Positions 49,925 through 59,144 of a stretch of 64,000 nucleotides of DNA are shown piece by piece. The notes below the pieces were generated by a model that did no database searches, was not told the DNA's origin, and was given only the letters and a program-made list of their open reading frames with translations. The first letter of the stretch is position 1, and every line of letters starts with the position of its first letter. The stretch lies in the NCBI RefSeq assembly GCF_020884795.1, contig NZ_BBZF01000027.1:61359-125358 (forward strand), given 5' to 3'. The translations under genes and the position numbers were made by a program. This DNA is from Micromonospora okii. GTDB taxonomy: Bacteria; Actinomycetota; Actinomycetes; Mycobacteriales; Micromonosporaceae.

Positions 49925-51978
49925 TGGCGTCGGACAACACGATCCGGATCCTCGACGGCAACACCTTCGTGGTGTCCGAGGACACCGGGGACATCGAGGC
50001 CACGCCGAGCGAGCCGACCGGCCTGTTCTCCCTCGACACCCGGTTCCTGTCTCGCTGGGTGCTGACCGTCAACGGCGAGCGGCTCAACGCCCTGTCCTAC
50101 GACGACCTCCAGTACTACGAGGCGCGGTTCTTCCTGGTGCCGGGGCTGGCCACCCACTACATCGACGCCAAGCTGTCGATCGTGCGGGAGCGGGCGGTCG
50201 GGGGCAGCTTCCGCGAGCAGCTCACCATCCTCAACCACGACGAGAACCCCGTCGACCTGGAGATCCGGATGGACGCCGGCTCCGACTTCGCCGACCTCTT
50301 CCAGGTCAAGGACGAGATCGTGAACAAGAAGGGCGAGCTGTACGCCGAGGCGGAGGCCGACCGGCTGCGGTTGGGCTACCGGCGCGGCAACTTCCGGCGG
50401 GAGACGGTCATCACCACCTCGGGCCCCGCCCGGTACGACCGCAACGGCTTCGCGTTCACCGTCCACCTGGAGCCGAACAGCCGGTGGAGCACCGACATCG
50501 AGGTGCGGACGTACGCGCTCGGGCCGGGCGGGCGGGACCTGCGGATGGGGCTGCGGGTGCACGGCGGCGAGCGGCTGGCCCTCCAGCACGACCTCCGGGA
50601 GTGGATCGCCGCCGCGCCGAAGGTGAACAGCGAGTGCGAGCACCTGGCCCGGACGTACCAGCGGTGCCTGGTCGACCTGGCGGCGCTGCGCTTCTCGCCG
50701 CTGTCGCTCGGCGGGACGCTCCCCGCCGCCGGCCTGCCCTGGTTCATGACGATGTTCGGCCGGGACAGCATCCTGACCTGCCTTCAGGTGCTGCCGTTCG
50801 CCCCCGGCCTGTCCCGGACCACGCTGCGCATCCTGGCGGCCCTCCAGGGCACCCGGTTCGACGACTTCCGGGAGGAGGACCCGGGGCGCATCCTGCACGA
50901 GATGCGCTACGGCGAGACGGCGGCGTTCGAGGAGCAGCCGCACTCGCCGTACTACGGGTCCGTGGACGCGACGCCGCTGTTCGTGGTCCTGCTCGACGAG
51001 TACGAACGGTGGAGCGGGGACGCCGCGCTCGTGCGGGAACTGGAGCAGGAGTGCCGGGCCGCCCTGCGCTGGATCGACGAGTACGCGGACCTGGTCGGCG
51101 ACGGCTACGTCTGGTACGAGCGGCGCAACACGGACACCGGCCTGGAGAACCAGTGCTGGAAGGACTCCTGGGACTCGATCTCGTACCGCGACGGCCGGCT
51201 GCCCGGCTTCCCCCGCGCCACCTGCGAGGTGCAGGGGTACGCGTACGACGCGAGGGTCCGCGCCGCCCGGATGGCCCGCGAGTTCTGGGACGACCCGGCC
51301 TTCGCCGACCGGCTGGAGCGGGACGCCGCGCGGCTCAAGGAGCGGTTCAACCGGGACTGGTGGGTCCCCGACGGCGAGTTCTACGCCCTCGCGCTGGACG
51401 CCGACGGCCGGCAGGCCGACGTGCTCAGCTCCAACATCGGCCACCTGCTGTGGAGCGGCATCGTCGACCACGACCGGGCGGAGAAGATCGCCCACCACCT
51501 GGTCGGGCCGCGCCTCTTCTCCGGCTGGGGCGTGCGGACGCTCGCCGAGGGGGAGGTCCGCTACAACCCGATCGGCTACCACAACGGGACGATCTGGCCG
51601 TTCGACAACTCCTTCATCGCCTGGGGGCTGCGCAGGTACGGCTTCGCCGAGGAGGCCGCCACCATCGCCGACGGCATCCTCGACGCCGCCCGCTACTTCG
51701 AGGGGCGGCTGCCGGAGGCCTTCGGCGGCTACCCGCGTGAGCTGACCAAGTTTCCCGTCGAGTACCCGACGGCGTGCAGCCCGCAGGCGTGGTCGACCGG
51801 CACCCCGATGCTGCTGCTGCGCACCATGCTCGGGCTGGAGCCGCACGAGGGGCACCTGTCCGTTGAGCCGCGCCTGCCGGTCGGCATGGGCCGCATCGAG
51901 GTGCTGGACATCCCGGGCCGCTGGGGTCGGGTCGACGCGTTCGCCCGGGGCCGGCTGGAGCTGGACAAGCTGGCCTGA
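49924..51978 (+). CDS. Glycogen debranching enzyme-type amylo-alpha-1,6-glucosidase
   Basis: A 684-residue protein from ATG 49924. The N-terminal debranching domain (NTFVVSEDTGDIEATPSEPT, GLFSLDTRFLSRWVLTVNGE) is followed by a six-hairpin glucosidase domain with AAGLPWFMTMFGRDSILTCL, EEQPHSPYYGSVDATPLFVV, GLENQCWKDSWDSISYRDG and YPTACSPQAWSTGTPMLLLR. The acidic residues expected in the barrel are present. Cytoplasmic. It probably trims branched or oligomeric glucans. Co-expression with the SCP2 protein is indicated by the 1-bp overlap. Confidence 0.88.
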   Translation: MASDNTIRILDGNTFVVSEDTGDIEATPSEPTGLFSLDTRFLSRWVLTVNGERLNALSYDDLQYYEARFFLVPGLATHYIDAKLSIVRERAVGGSFREQLTILNHDENPVDLEIRMDAGSDFADLFQVKDEIVNKKGELYAEAEADRLRLGYRRGNFRRETVITTSGPARYDRNGFAFTVHLEPNSRWSTDIEVRTYALGPGGRDLRMGLRVHGGERLALQHDLREWIAAAPKVNSECEHLARTYQRCLVDLAALRFSPLSLGGTLPAAGLPWFMTMFGRDSILTCLQVLPFAPGLSRTTLRILAALQGTRFDDFREEDPGRILHEMRYGETAAFEEQPHSPYYGSVDATPLFVVLLDEYERWSGDAALVRELEQECRAALRWIDEYADLVGDGYVWYERRNTDTGLENQCWKDSWDSISYRDGRLPGFPRATCEVQGYAYDARVRAARMAREFWDDPAFADRLERDAARLKERFNRDWWVPDGEFYALALDADGRQADVLSSNIGHLLWSGIVDHDRAEKIAHHLVGPRLFSGWGVRTLAEGEVRYNPIGYHNGTIWPFDNSFIAWGLRRYGFAEEAATIADGILDAARYFEGRLPEAFGGYPRELTKFPVEYPTACSPQAWSTGTPMLLLRTMLGLEPHEGHLSVEPRLPVGMGRIEVLDIPGRWGRVDAFARGRLELDKLA

Positions 51979-52007
51979 CGGAGGCCGGCCGGGCAGCACG
52001 TCGTCGG

Positions 52008-52706
52008 TCAGCGCCGGGCCCGGGGCAGGACGGTGTCGAGGAAGGCGGCGGTCGCGGCCCGCACGTCGGGGCGGTCCAGGTCGAGGGAGTGGCCGCCGTG
52101 GGTGAGCCAGGCGTGCACCGGGTGGCCAGCGGCCAGCAGCGCGCCGGCCAGGTCGGTGGACTGGGTCGCCGGCACCGAGGCGTCGGCCGTCCCGTGCACG
52201 AGCAGCACCGGCACCCGGTTGCCGACGTGCGTGGCGACCGTCGCGTCCACCGTCGCCGGGTCGCCGGCGGCGGGGCGGTGGCCGAGCAGACCGGCCCACG
52301 GGTCGTCGTCGCGGCGCAGCCGCCGCCAGTCGGCGGCCAGCGGGTCCACCGGCGCCCAGTACGCCAGCGCGCCGGCCACGTCGTCCGGCCGGTCCACGCC
52401 GCGCAGGGCCAGGTGCAGGGCGAGCATGGCCCCGGCCGAGTCGCCCCCGACCAGCAGGAGCCGGCCGTTCGCGGCGTCGCGGGCCGCCCGCGCCGCCGCC
52501 CGTACGTCGTCGAGCTGGGCCGGCCAGCGCGCCTCGGCGACGAACCGGTAGCTGGCCGGCACCACCCGCAGCCCGTGCCGGGCCAGGGTCGACCCGTCCT
52601 CCGTCGACCGGGCCCGCCAGCCGCCGCCGTGGACCCAGAGCAGCGTCGCGCGTTCCGTCATGCCGCCGTCCCGCGTTCCGTCATGCCGCCGTTCCGTGTC
52701 GGTCAT
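52008..52706 (-). CDS. Alpha/beta-hydrolase (esterase/lipase type)
   Basis: About 232 residues from ATG 52706; ATG 52661 would shorten it by 15. The oxyanion-hole HGGGW lies near the N-terminus (LLWVHGGGWRARSTEDG), the nucleophile elbow is GGDSAGAMLA, the acid is in VLLVHGTADASVP and the catalytic His in THGGHSLDLD. This matches the HSL/carboxylesterase group. The start region contains three near-identical GGCGGCATGAC copies, which makes the true start uncertain. Confidence 0.82.
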   Translation of the reverse strand: MTDTERRHDGTRDGGMTERATLLWVHGGGWRARSTEDGSTLARHGLRVVPASYRFVAEARWPAQLDDVRAAARAARDAANGRLLLVGGDSAGAMLALHLALRGVDRPDDVAGALAYWAPVDPLAADWRRLRRDDDPWAGLLGHRPAAGDPATVDATVATHVGNRVPVLLVHGTADASVPATQSTDLAGALLAAGHPVHAWLTHGGHSLDLDRPDVRAATAAFLDTVLPRARR

Positions 52707-52845
52707 GCCGCCATCCTGCGGCCTGCCGGGCCGCCTGCCCAGGCCGCTCGGCCGAGGGCAGAACGCCCGCGGGCAGCGCGGCGCGCCGTGCGACGGGGCC
52801 TGCGGCCCTGACGCGTTCCCGCCCTCAGCAGGGTAAAGTCGCCGA

Positions 52846-53595
52846 ATGCCGGAGCTTGTGTACCCGCCCGTGATCACCGCCGCCAAGACGCTGTTCCGGG
52901 TCCTCGACCTGCGCCTGAACGTGGAGGGCGGCCACCACGTTCCGCGCACCGGCGGGGTGGTGCTGGCCAGCAACCACGTGAGCTACCTCGACTTCATCTT
53001 CTGCGGGTTCGGGGCGCACGGCTCGCGCCGGCTGGTCCGGTTCATGGCCAAGCACGAGGTCTTCGCGCACAAGGTCTCCGGCCCGCTGATGCGCGGCATG
53101 AAGCACATCCCGGTCAACCGGCGGGCCGGAGCCGCGTCGTACAACGCGGCCGTGGAGGCGCTGCGCCGCGGCGAGGCGGTGGGCGTCTTCCCGGAGGCCA
53201 CGATCAGCCGCTCGTTCGTGGTCAAGGACCTGAAGAACGGGGCCGCCCGGATGGCCCAGGAGGCCGGCGTGCCCCTGCTGCCGGTCGCGCTCTGGGGCAC
53301 CCAGCGGCTCTGGACGAAGGGCCGGCCGAAGAACCTGACCCGCCGGCACACCCCGATCACCATCCTGGTCGGCGAGCCGATCGACCCGGCCGCCCACCCG
53401 GACGCGAACGCGCTGACCGCCGAGCTGAAGACCCGGCTCACCGAGCTGGTCGACCGCGCCCAGCGGGAGTACCCGGAGTCCCCGGCCGGCCCCGACGACG
53501 CCTGGTGGCAGCCGGCGCACCTCGGCGGCACCGCGCCGACCTTGGAGGAGGCCGCCGCCCTGGACCGCCCCCGGCGCCCCACCCCCACCCCCTGA
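52846..53595 (+). CDS. 1-acyl-sn-glycerol-3-phosphate acyltransferase-like (PlsC)
   Basis: A 249-residue membrane-associated enzyme from ATG 52846, 6 nt after TAAAGT (leaderless). Acyltransferase motifs are NHVSYLD with H44 and D49, GMKHIPVNRR, VFPEATISRS (in place of FPEGTRS) and VPLLPVALWG. It transfers an acyl group to lysophosphatidic acid or a related lipid. The G-to-A change in FPEATIS is common in the actinobacterial subgroup. C-terminal 30 residues are Pro/Ala-rich. Confidence 0.9.
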   Translation: MPELVYPPVITAAKTLFRVLDLRLNVEGGHHVPRTGGVVLASNHVSYLDFIFCGFGAHGSRRLVRFMAKHEVFAHKVSGPLMRGMKHIPVNRRAGAASYNAAVEALRRGEAVGVFPEATISRSFVVKDLKNGAARMAQEAGVPLLPVALWGTQRLWTKGRPKNLTRRHTPITILVGEPIDPAAHPDANALTAELKTRLTELVDRAQREYPESPAGPDDAWWQPAHLGGTAPTLEEAAALDRPRRPTPTP

Positions 53596-53656
53596 CCCCA
53601 TCCCTCCCGGCTCGCGGCGCCCGTGCCTGGTGCGCGGGTGGTCTAGCCTCGCGGCC

Positions 53657-54766
53657 ATGTGGAACGGCAAGGGTGGACGGCGCGGCTCCGTGGACCTGGT
53701 CGCGCAGGCCCGCGCCCACGTCGAGCGCCGCCAGGCGGGCCGGGCCCCGCGCCCGGCCGACCGGTCACCGCGCGGCGGGCTGCTGGCCGGGCTGATCGCG
53801 CTCGGCGTCGTCGCCTTCTTCGTGGTCCAGGGGTTCTTCGGCGACCAGGCCCGGGCCTGGCTCCAGGAGTCCGCCTGCGCAGTCACCGGCTGCACCGGCC
53901 CCGGCATGGCGACCGCGGGCTGGCTGCTGGTCGCGCTGCCCTTCCTGTACGTGGTGGCCGCCGTGGCGGGCTGGTCCCGGCTGCCCCGCCGGGCCCGGAT
54001 CGCCGTGCCCGCGATCGGGGCGCCCCTGGTCGCGGCGGGGCTGCTCTTCGTGCCCGGCAAGCGCGTCGACCTGGACGACCTCGTCGGCGGCCCGGGGGAG
54101 TACGCGACGGCCACCGGAATCACCTGGGCCGGGGCCGGCGTCGGGCTCTCCGTGCTGGTCTTCGTCGTCGTCGCGACGGTGGCGGCGAACCGGAGGGCGT
54201 CCCTGCCGGTGGCCTGGGCGCCGCTCGTGGCCGCCGGGGTCTGCCTGGCGAGCCTCGGCGTGGGGCTGGCCCGCGTGGACCCGGTCCCGGTCACCGCCGA
54301 CGTGGCGTTCCCCGAGCGCACCTTCACCGTCGCCGGGGACACGCTGACCCGGACGTCGACGGGCCAGCGGCGGGGCTGCGCCGGCGTGCTGGCGGACGAC
54401 CGACTGCTGGCCGGCTGCCTGCGTACCGTCAGGGGAAGCTGGACCACCGACGACAGCGACGCGGTGGTCTACCTCGCGGCGGTCTTCTTTCCCAGCGAGT
54501 CGGTGGCGCGCGAGCGGCGGAGGTCGCTGCGTAGCGGCACCGCGCAGGCCGGGCTCGACGGCGAGACGGTCGACGTGGTGTCGCGGTCCGGAAGCTGGCT
54601 GATCTTCGCCAGCGCCGGCCACGCCGACGGCCGGACGATCGCCGAGGCGGAGCGGGGGCACCTGCTCTGGGCGTCCACACAGGTCGTGTACCGGTTCATC
54701 GGCCACCAGGTCGGGCTGCTGCTCGCGCCCAGCCCGAAGAACGGCATCGGCCCCCGCTCGCCCTGA
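53657..54766 (+). CDS. Multi-pass membrane protein with extracytoplasmic domain
   Basis: A 369-residue protein from ATG 53657, 7 nt after TAGCCT (53644-53649), probably leaderless. Four or five hydrophobic helices (about 45-65, 95-115, 125-145, 170-190, 200-220) precede a ~150-residue soluble domain with two cysteines (RRGCAGVLADDRLLAGCLRT). A paired-cysteine loop also occurs earlier (SACAVTGCTGPG). The layout resembles a receptor or anchor but no family was recognised. Neighbour genes give no clue. Confidence 0.7.
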   Translation: MWNGKGGRRGSVDLVAQARAHVERRQAGRAPRPADRSPRGGLLAGLIALGVVAFFVVQGFFGDQARAWLQESACAVTGCTGPGMATAGWLLVALPFLYVVAAVAGWSRLPRRARIAVPAIGAPLVAAGLLFVPGKRVDLDDLVGGPGEYATATGITWAGAGVGLSVLVFVVVATVAANRRASLPVAWAPLVAAGVCLASLGVGLARVDPVPVTADVAFPERTFTVAGDTLTRTSTGQRRGCAGVLADDRLLAGCLRTVRGSWTTDDSDAVVYLAAVFFPSESVARERRRSLRSGTAQAGLDGETVDVVSRSGSWLIFASAGHADGRTIAEAERGHLLWASTQVVYRFIGHQVGLLLAPSPKNGIGPRSP

Positions 54767-54777
54767 GCGGTCCGTGG

Positions 54778-55773
54778 TCAGAGCCAGCGGCGGGCGGACG
54801 CCTCGACGCCGGCCTGGAACCGGGTGACCGCGCCCAGCCGCTCCATCGTGGAGGCGATCCGGCGGGTGGCGGTGCGGGCGCTGACCCCGAGCTGACGGCC
54901 GATGGCCTCGTCCTTGAGGCCGGCCCGGAGCATCTGGAGCAGCAGCAGTTCCTCGTCGCTGGGCTGGTCGTCGGCCGGCGGCTTGGGCCCGACGAGCGGC
55001 GTGGCGCGGCCCCAGTACGCCTGGAACAGCTCGATCAGCGCGTCGAGCAGCCCCGAGGGGTGGATCAGCGCGAGGCTGTCGTAGGCCCCGCCGGTGAGCG
55101 AGACCGCGGCCACCCGCAGGTCCATGATCCGCAGCTTGAACGGGATGCGGGGGAGCAGCCGGGCCTGCTCGCCCGCCTCGGCGAGCTTGAGCAGCACCTC
55201 GAAGCGACCGGGGCGACCCATGGACTCGGGACAGTAGACGGTGCGGATGTCGACCCCCCGGGCGATCAATTCCTCGGTCTCGGCGATCTCCACCTCGTTG
55301 GTGTCCGGGATCCCGTGCACGTGCTTCATGTAGGGCGGGCGGTCGAGCACCCACAGGTGGGTCCGCACCGAGCGGGTCAGCTCGTCCATTCGCTGGTCGA
55401 CGGCCTCCCAGCCCGACAGCACCTCCACCCACCGCCCCGGATCGCTGAGCCGGGCCGTCTGGAACAGGTGGGCGAAGTCCGAGACCGAGCCCTGCACGCC
55501 GTCCAGCGCCGCCTCCGCCTCCAGCCGACGTCGGGCGACGAGCGCCGTCAGCGCCGCCTCCGGCCCGGTGGCCTCGTACGTGCCGGGGGCCGTGCGTCTC
55601 AGCAGGCCGAGCCGGCTCAGCCGGGTGAGCGCGCCGCGCACCCGGGCGGCGGTGACGCCCAGGGTGGCGGCGGTGTCGGGCAGCGGCCGGTCCGGCTGGG
55701 CCAGCAGCAGGCGGTAGACCCGCTCGTCGAAGTCGCTGACGCCCAGTGGGCCCAGCACCGGATCGTTGCGCAC
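54778..55773 (-). CDS. TrmB-like/LuxR-type HTH transcriptional regulator
   Basis: A 331-residue protein from GTG 55773. An N-terminal winged helix (FDERVYRLLLAQPDRPLPDT, ARVRGALTRLSRLGLLRR) is followed by a central effector domain and a C-terminal LuxR-type HTH (PSDEELLLLQMLRAGLKDEA, IGRQLGVSARTATRRIASTM). This two-HTH layout is common in Streptomyces regulators next to secreted-protease genes. It is divergent from the subtilase 179 bp away, which suggests it controls that gene; inference. Confidence 0.82.
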   Translation of the reverse strand: MRNDPVLGPLGVSDFDERVYRLLLAQPDRPLPDTAATLGVTAARVRGALTRLSRLGLLRRTAPGTYEATGPEAALTALVARRRLEAEAALDGVQGSVSDFAHLFQTARLSDPGRWVEVLSGWEAVDQRMDELTRSVRTHLWVLDRPPYMKHVHGIPDTNEVEIAETEELIARGVDIRTVYCPESMGRPGRFEVLLKLAEAGEQARLLPRIPFKLRIMDLRVAAVSLTGGAYDSLALIHPSGLLDALIELFQAYWGRATPLVGPKPPADDQPSDEELLLLQMLRAGLKDEAIGRQLGVSARTATRRIASTMERLGAVTRFQAGVEASARRWL

Positions 55774-55952
55774 GCATCACCCGCCCCTGACCAGGCCCCC
55801 GCCACCGTGACGCGATCCGTCAGGTGGCCGAAGGTGACATGAAGATATCTCGACTTCTTCGAGGCTGGGACGTTCACTACTGACCATCCCATCTGGCGAT
55901 CTTCCCGGATGGGAGAGCTCTCTCCGTCCCTTGAGAACCCCCAAGAGGAGCG

Positions 55953-58937
55953 ATGGCCCGCACAATGCGACAAACAACGCGCCGTGGCGCGGCGATCGTC
56001 GCCGCCGCACTGGCGGTCACGATCAGCCCCGTGGCGGCCTCCGCCGACCCGACGCCGGCGGCGGTGCCGAGCCCCCTGCCCCCGGGCGCCGGTGGCACCA
56101 GCCCCTACATCGTCACGCTGGCCGACAAGCCGCTCGCCACCTACGCGGGCGGGGTCGCGGGCATCGCCGCCACCAAGCCGGCCGAGGGGCGGAAGGTGGA
56201 CGTGGGCACCGCCGACGCCCGACGCTACCGGGGCCACCTGAAGGACAAGCAGACCCGGGTGGCGCGCAGCGTGGGCGCCGAGCCGCTGCGCGGCTACTCC
56301 GTCGCGGCGAACAGCTTCGTGGCGGAGCTGACCCGGGCGCAGGCGGCCAAGCTGATGATCACCGACGGCGTCGTCTCCGTGGTGCCGGACCGGCTGCTCA
56401 AGCCGACCAACGACCGCAACTCGGTGGACTTCCTCGGCCTGTCCGGCCGCAAGGGCGTCTGGTCCACCGTCGGCGGCCCGGCGAAGGCGGGCGAGGGCAT
56501 CGTCGTCGGCGTGATCGACACCGGCATCTGGCCGGAGAGCGCGTCGTTCGCCGCCGAGGCGCTGGGCACCAAGCGGCCCACGAAGTCCGACCCGTACCGG
56601 CCGTACCGGCACGGCGACGTCACCGTCATGAACAAGGCCGACGGCGACGTGTTCATCGGCGCCTGCCAGACCGGGGAGCAGTTCGCCGCCACGGCCTGCA
56701 ACGAGAAGGTCGTCGGTGCCCGGTACTTCGGCGAGGGCTGGATGAACCTCGTGCCGGCCGAGAAGCGGAAGGACTACGTCTCCCCCCGGGACGCGCAGGG
56801 GCACGGCAGCCACACCGCCAGCACGGCGGCCGGGAACACCGCCGTCCCCGTCACCGAGCAGGGGGTCGACTTCGGGAAGGTCTCCGGCGTCGCGCCGGGC
56901 GCGTCGATCGCCGTCTACAAGGCGCTGTGGCAGGGTGCCGACGACGACTCGACCGGCGGGGTCACCTCGGACATCGTCGCCGCCATCGACCAGGCCGTCG
57001 CCGACGGCGTCAACGTCATCAACTACTCCGTGGGCGGCTCCTCGGAGTCGTCCGCCGACGACCCGACCGCGCTCGCCTTCCTCAACGCGGCGGCGGCGGG
57101 CGTCTTCGTCTCCTCCTCCGCCGGCAACTCCGGGCCCGACCCGGAGTCGCTGGACAACACCGCGCCGTGGCAGATGACCGTCGCCGCGAGCACGGTCGCC
57201 CCGTACCCGGCCAGCGTGGAGCTGGGCAACGGCGCCCGCTTCAACGGCGCCAGCACGACCGTCACGGCGAAGTTCGGGCCGAAGCCGCTGATCACCGCCC
57301 TGGCGGCGAAGGCCGCCACCGCCACCGACGCCGACGCCGAGAACTGCCTGGCCGGCAGCCTCGACCCGGCGAAGGCGGCCGGCAAGGCAGTCGTCTGCCT
57401 CCGCGGCGTCGTCGCGCGGCCCGAGAAGTCCGCCGAGGTCGCCCGCGCCGGCGGCGTCGCGATGGTGCTGGCGAACCCCAGCGACCAGGACCTCGGGGCC
57501 GACCTGCACAGCGTGCCGACCGTGCACATCAACGCGCCCGACACGCAGGCCGTGCTGGACTACGCGGCCACCGCCGGCGCCCAGGTCACCCTGCTGCCGA
57601 CCGGGGCGAGCATGCCGTACCCCCAGGTGGCGGCCTTCTCCTCGCGCGGCCCCTCGTACCGCAACCCCGACCTGCTGAAGCCGGACATCGCCGCCCCCGG
57701 CGTGGCGATCCTCGCCGCGGTGGCCCCGCCCGGCGCCCAGGGGAAGAACTTCGACTTCTACTCCGGCACCTCGATGGCCGCGCCGCACATCGCCGGACTG
57801 GCCGCGCTCTACCTCGGCGAGCACCCGAAGTGGTCGCCCGCGCGGATCAAGTCCGCGATGATGACCACCACGTACGACACCAAGACCGCGACCGGGAAGC
57901 GGAACAAGGACGTCTACGCCCAGGGCGCCGGGCACGTAGACCCGGCCCGGATGCTCAAGCCCGGCCTGGTCTACGACGCCGCCGAGAAGGACTGGCTGGG
58001 CTACCTGGAGGGGCTGGGCCACCAGACCGGCTCCGGGGTCAAGCCGATCAAGGGCAGCGACCTGAACTACCCGTCGATCGGCGTCGCCGAGCTGTTCGGC
58101 ACCCGGACCGTCACCCGTACGGTCACCGCCGTCACCCCGGGCGTGTACCGGGCCAAGGTCGACCTGCCCGGGATGAAGGTCAAGGTGAGCCCCTCCACCC
58201 TGCACTTCAAGAAGGCGGGAGAGACCAAGAAGTTCACCGTCACGCTGTCGCTCGGGACGGCCACCGCCGACGCGCCGGTCACCGGCTCGCTGACCTGGAC
58301 CGGCGCCGGCACCGCCGTGCGCAGCCCCATCCTCGTCACCCCGCAGAGCGTCCACGCGCCGACCGACGTGCGCGGCAAGGGTGCCGCCGGCTCGGTGAGC
58401 TTCGAGGTGACCCCGGCGCTGAAGAAGTTCCCGATCAAGGCGTACGGCATGGTCGCGGGGCCGAAGGTGCCCAGCACGATCAGCCCCGAGGACATCTGGG
58501 GCAGCCAGTTCGCCATCACGCCCCCGGCCGGCACCAAGGCCATGGAACTCGCCGTGCGCCCGGACAACCCGGAGGCGCAGCTCGGGGTCATCGTGGTGCG
58601 GCGCGTGAACGGGGTCGAACTCCTCGAGTACGTCTCGGACGTCCTTAGCGCCGACGAGCGCATCGTCATCGGCGCCCCGAAGCCGGGCGTCTACCTCGCC
58701 ATCGTGCTCAACTTCGAGAACCTGCCCGGGACGACGGAGACACCGTTCACCATCCAGGCGAACCTGGTGAGCGCGAAGGGGGGCGTCGGCAGCCTGGTGG
58801 CGACCCCGCAGAACCCCAAGGTCACACCGGGGGTCCCGCTGACGGTCACCGCGAAGTGGGCCAAGGTGCCGGGCGGCCGGCACACGGGGTACGTCGAGTA
58901 CCCGAACGGCGCCGGCACGGTGGTCACCGTCAACTGA
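55953..58937 (+). CDS. Secreted subtilisin-like serine peptidase (S8) with PA domain
   Basis: A 994-residue exported protease from ATG 55953, with AAGAGGAG upstream. A signal peptide (RRGAAIVAAALAVTISPVAA), an I9 inhibitor-like propeptide (PYIVTLADKPLATYAGG...), and the S8 domain follow. The catalytic triad is D189 (VVGVIDTGIW), H287 (GHGSHTAS) and S607 (SGTSMAAPHIAG), with oxyanion N392 (SSAGNSGPD). A protease-associated domain is inserted before the serine, and the C-terminal 300 residues are fibronectin-like. This is the plant-cucumisin-type layout typical of actinobacterial exoproteases. Confidence 0.94.
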   Translation: MARTMRQTTRRGAAIVAAALAVTISPVAASADPTPAAVPSPLPPGAGGTSPYIVTLADKPLATYAGGVAGIAATKPAEGRKVDVGTADARRYRGHLKDKQTRVARSVGAEPLRGYSVAANSFVAELTRAQAAKLMITDGVVSVVPDRLLKPTNDRNSVDFLGLSGRKGVWSTVGGPAKAGEGIVVGVIDTGIWPESASFAAEALGTKRPTKSDPYRPYRHGDVTVMNKADGDVFIGACQTGEQFAATACNEKVVGARYFGEGWMNLVPAEKRKDYVSPRDAQGHGSHTASTAAGNTAVPVTEQGVDFGKVSGVAPGASIAVYKALWQGADDDSTGGVTSDIVAAIDQAVADGVNVINYSVGGSSESSADDPTALAFLNAAAAGVFVSSSAGNSGPDPESLDNTAPWQMTVAASTVAPYPASVELGNGARFNGASTTVTAKFGPKPLITALAAKAATATDADAENCLAGSLDPAKAAGKAVVCLRGVVARPEKSAEVARAGGVAMVLANPSDQDLGADLHSVPTVHINAPDTQAVLDYAATAGAQVTLLPTGASMPYPQVAAFSSRGPSYRNPDLLKPDIAAPGVAILAAVAPPGAQGKNFDFYSGTSMAAPHIAGLAALYLGEHPKWSPARIKSAMMTTTYDTKTATGKRNKDVYAQGAGHVDPARMLKPGLVYDAAEKDWLGYLEGLGHQTGSGVKPIKGSDLNYPSIGVAELFGTRTVTRTVTAVTPGVYRAKVDLPGMKVKVSPSTLHFKKAGETKKFTVTLSLGTATADAPVTGSLTWTGAGTAVRSPILVTPQSVHAPTDVRGKGAAGSVSFEVTPALKKFPIKAYGMVAGPKVPSTISPEDIWGSQFAITPPAGTKAMELAVRPDNPEAQLGVIVVRRVNGVELLEYVSDVLSADERIVIGAPKPGVYLAIVLNFENLPGTTETPFTIQANLVSAKGGVGSLVATPQNPKVTPGVPLTVTAKWAKVPGGRHTGYVEYPNGAGTVVTVN

Positions 58938-58951
58938 GCTGGTGAGGTGTG

Positions 58952-58995
58952 AAAGGCGGCGGGGCCGGACAGTGTTGTCCGGCCCCGCCGCCTTT
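58952..58995. terminator. 20-bp-stem terminator after the subtilase
   Basis: Arms at 58952-58971 and 58976-58995 pair perfectly around a 4-nt GTGT loop. The A-run and T-run at the outer ends make it effective in both directions. It marks the last typical high-GC gene before the foreign-looking segment. Confidence 0.85.
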
Positions 58996-59144
58996 CGGCG
59001 CAGAGGGTGCAGGTGGTTGGTCGAGGAGCGTTCGCGCAGTTGGAGGGTGGTGCACCTGATCCAGGGTCTTGCGAACCCGGACTGGGAGGCGCGGAGGCTG
59101 CTCAGGACCGCTACTCGCCAAAGTAAGACAGTAACAAAGCACAC

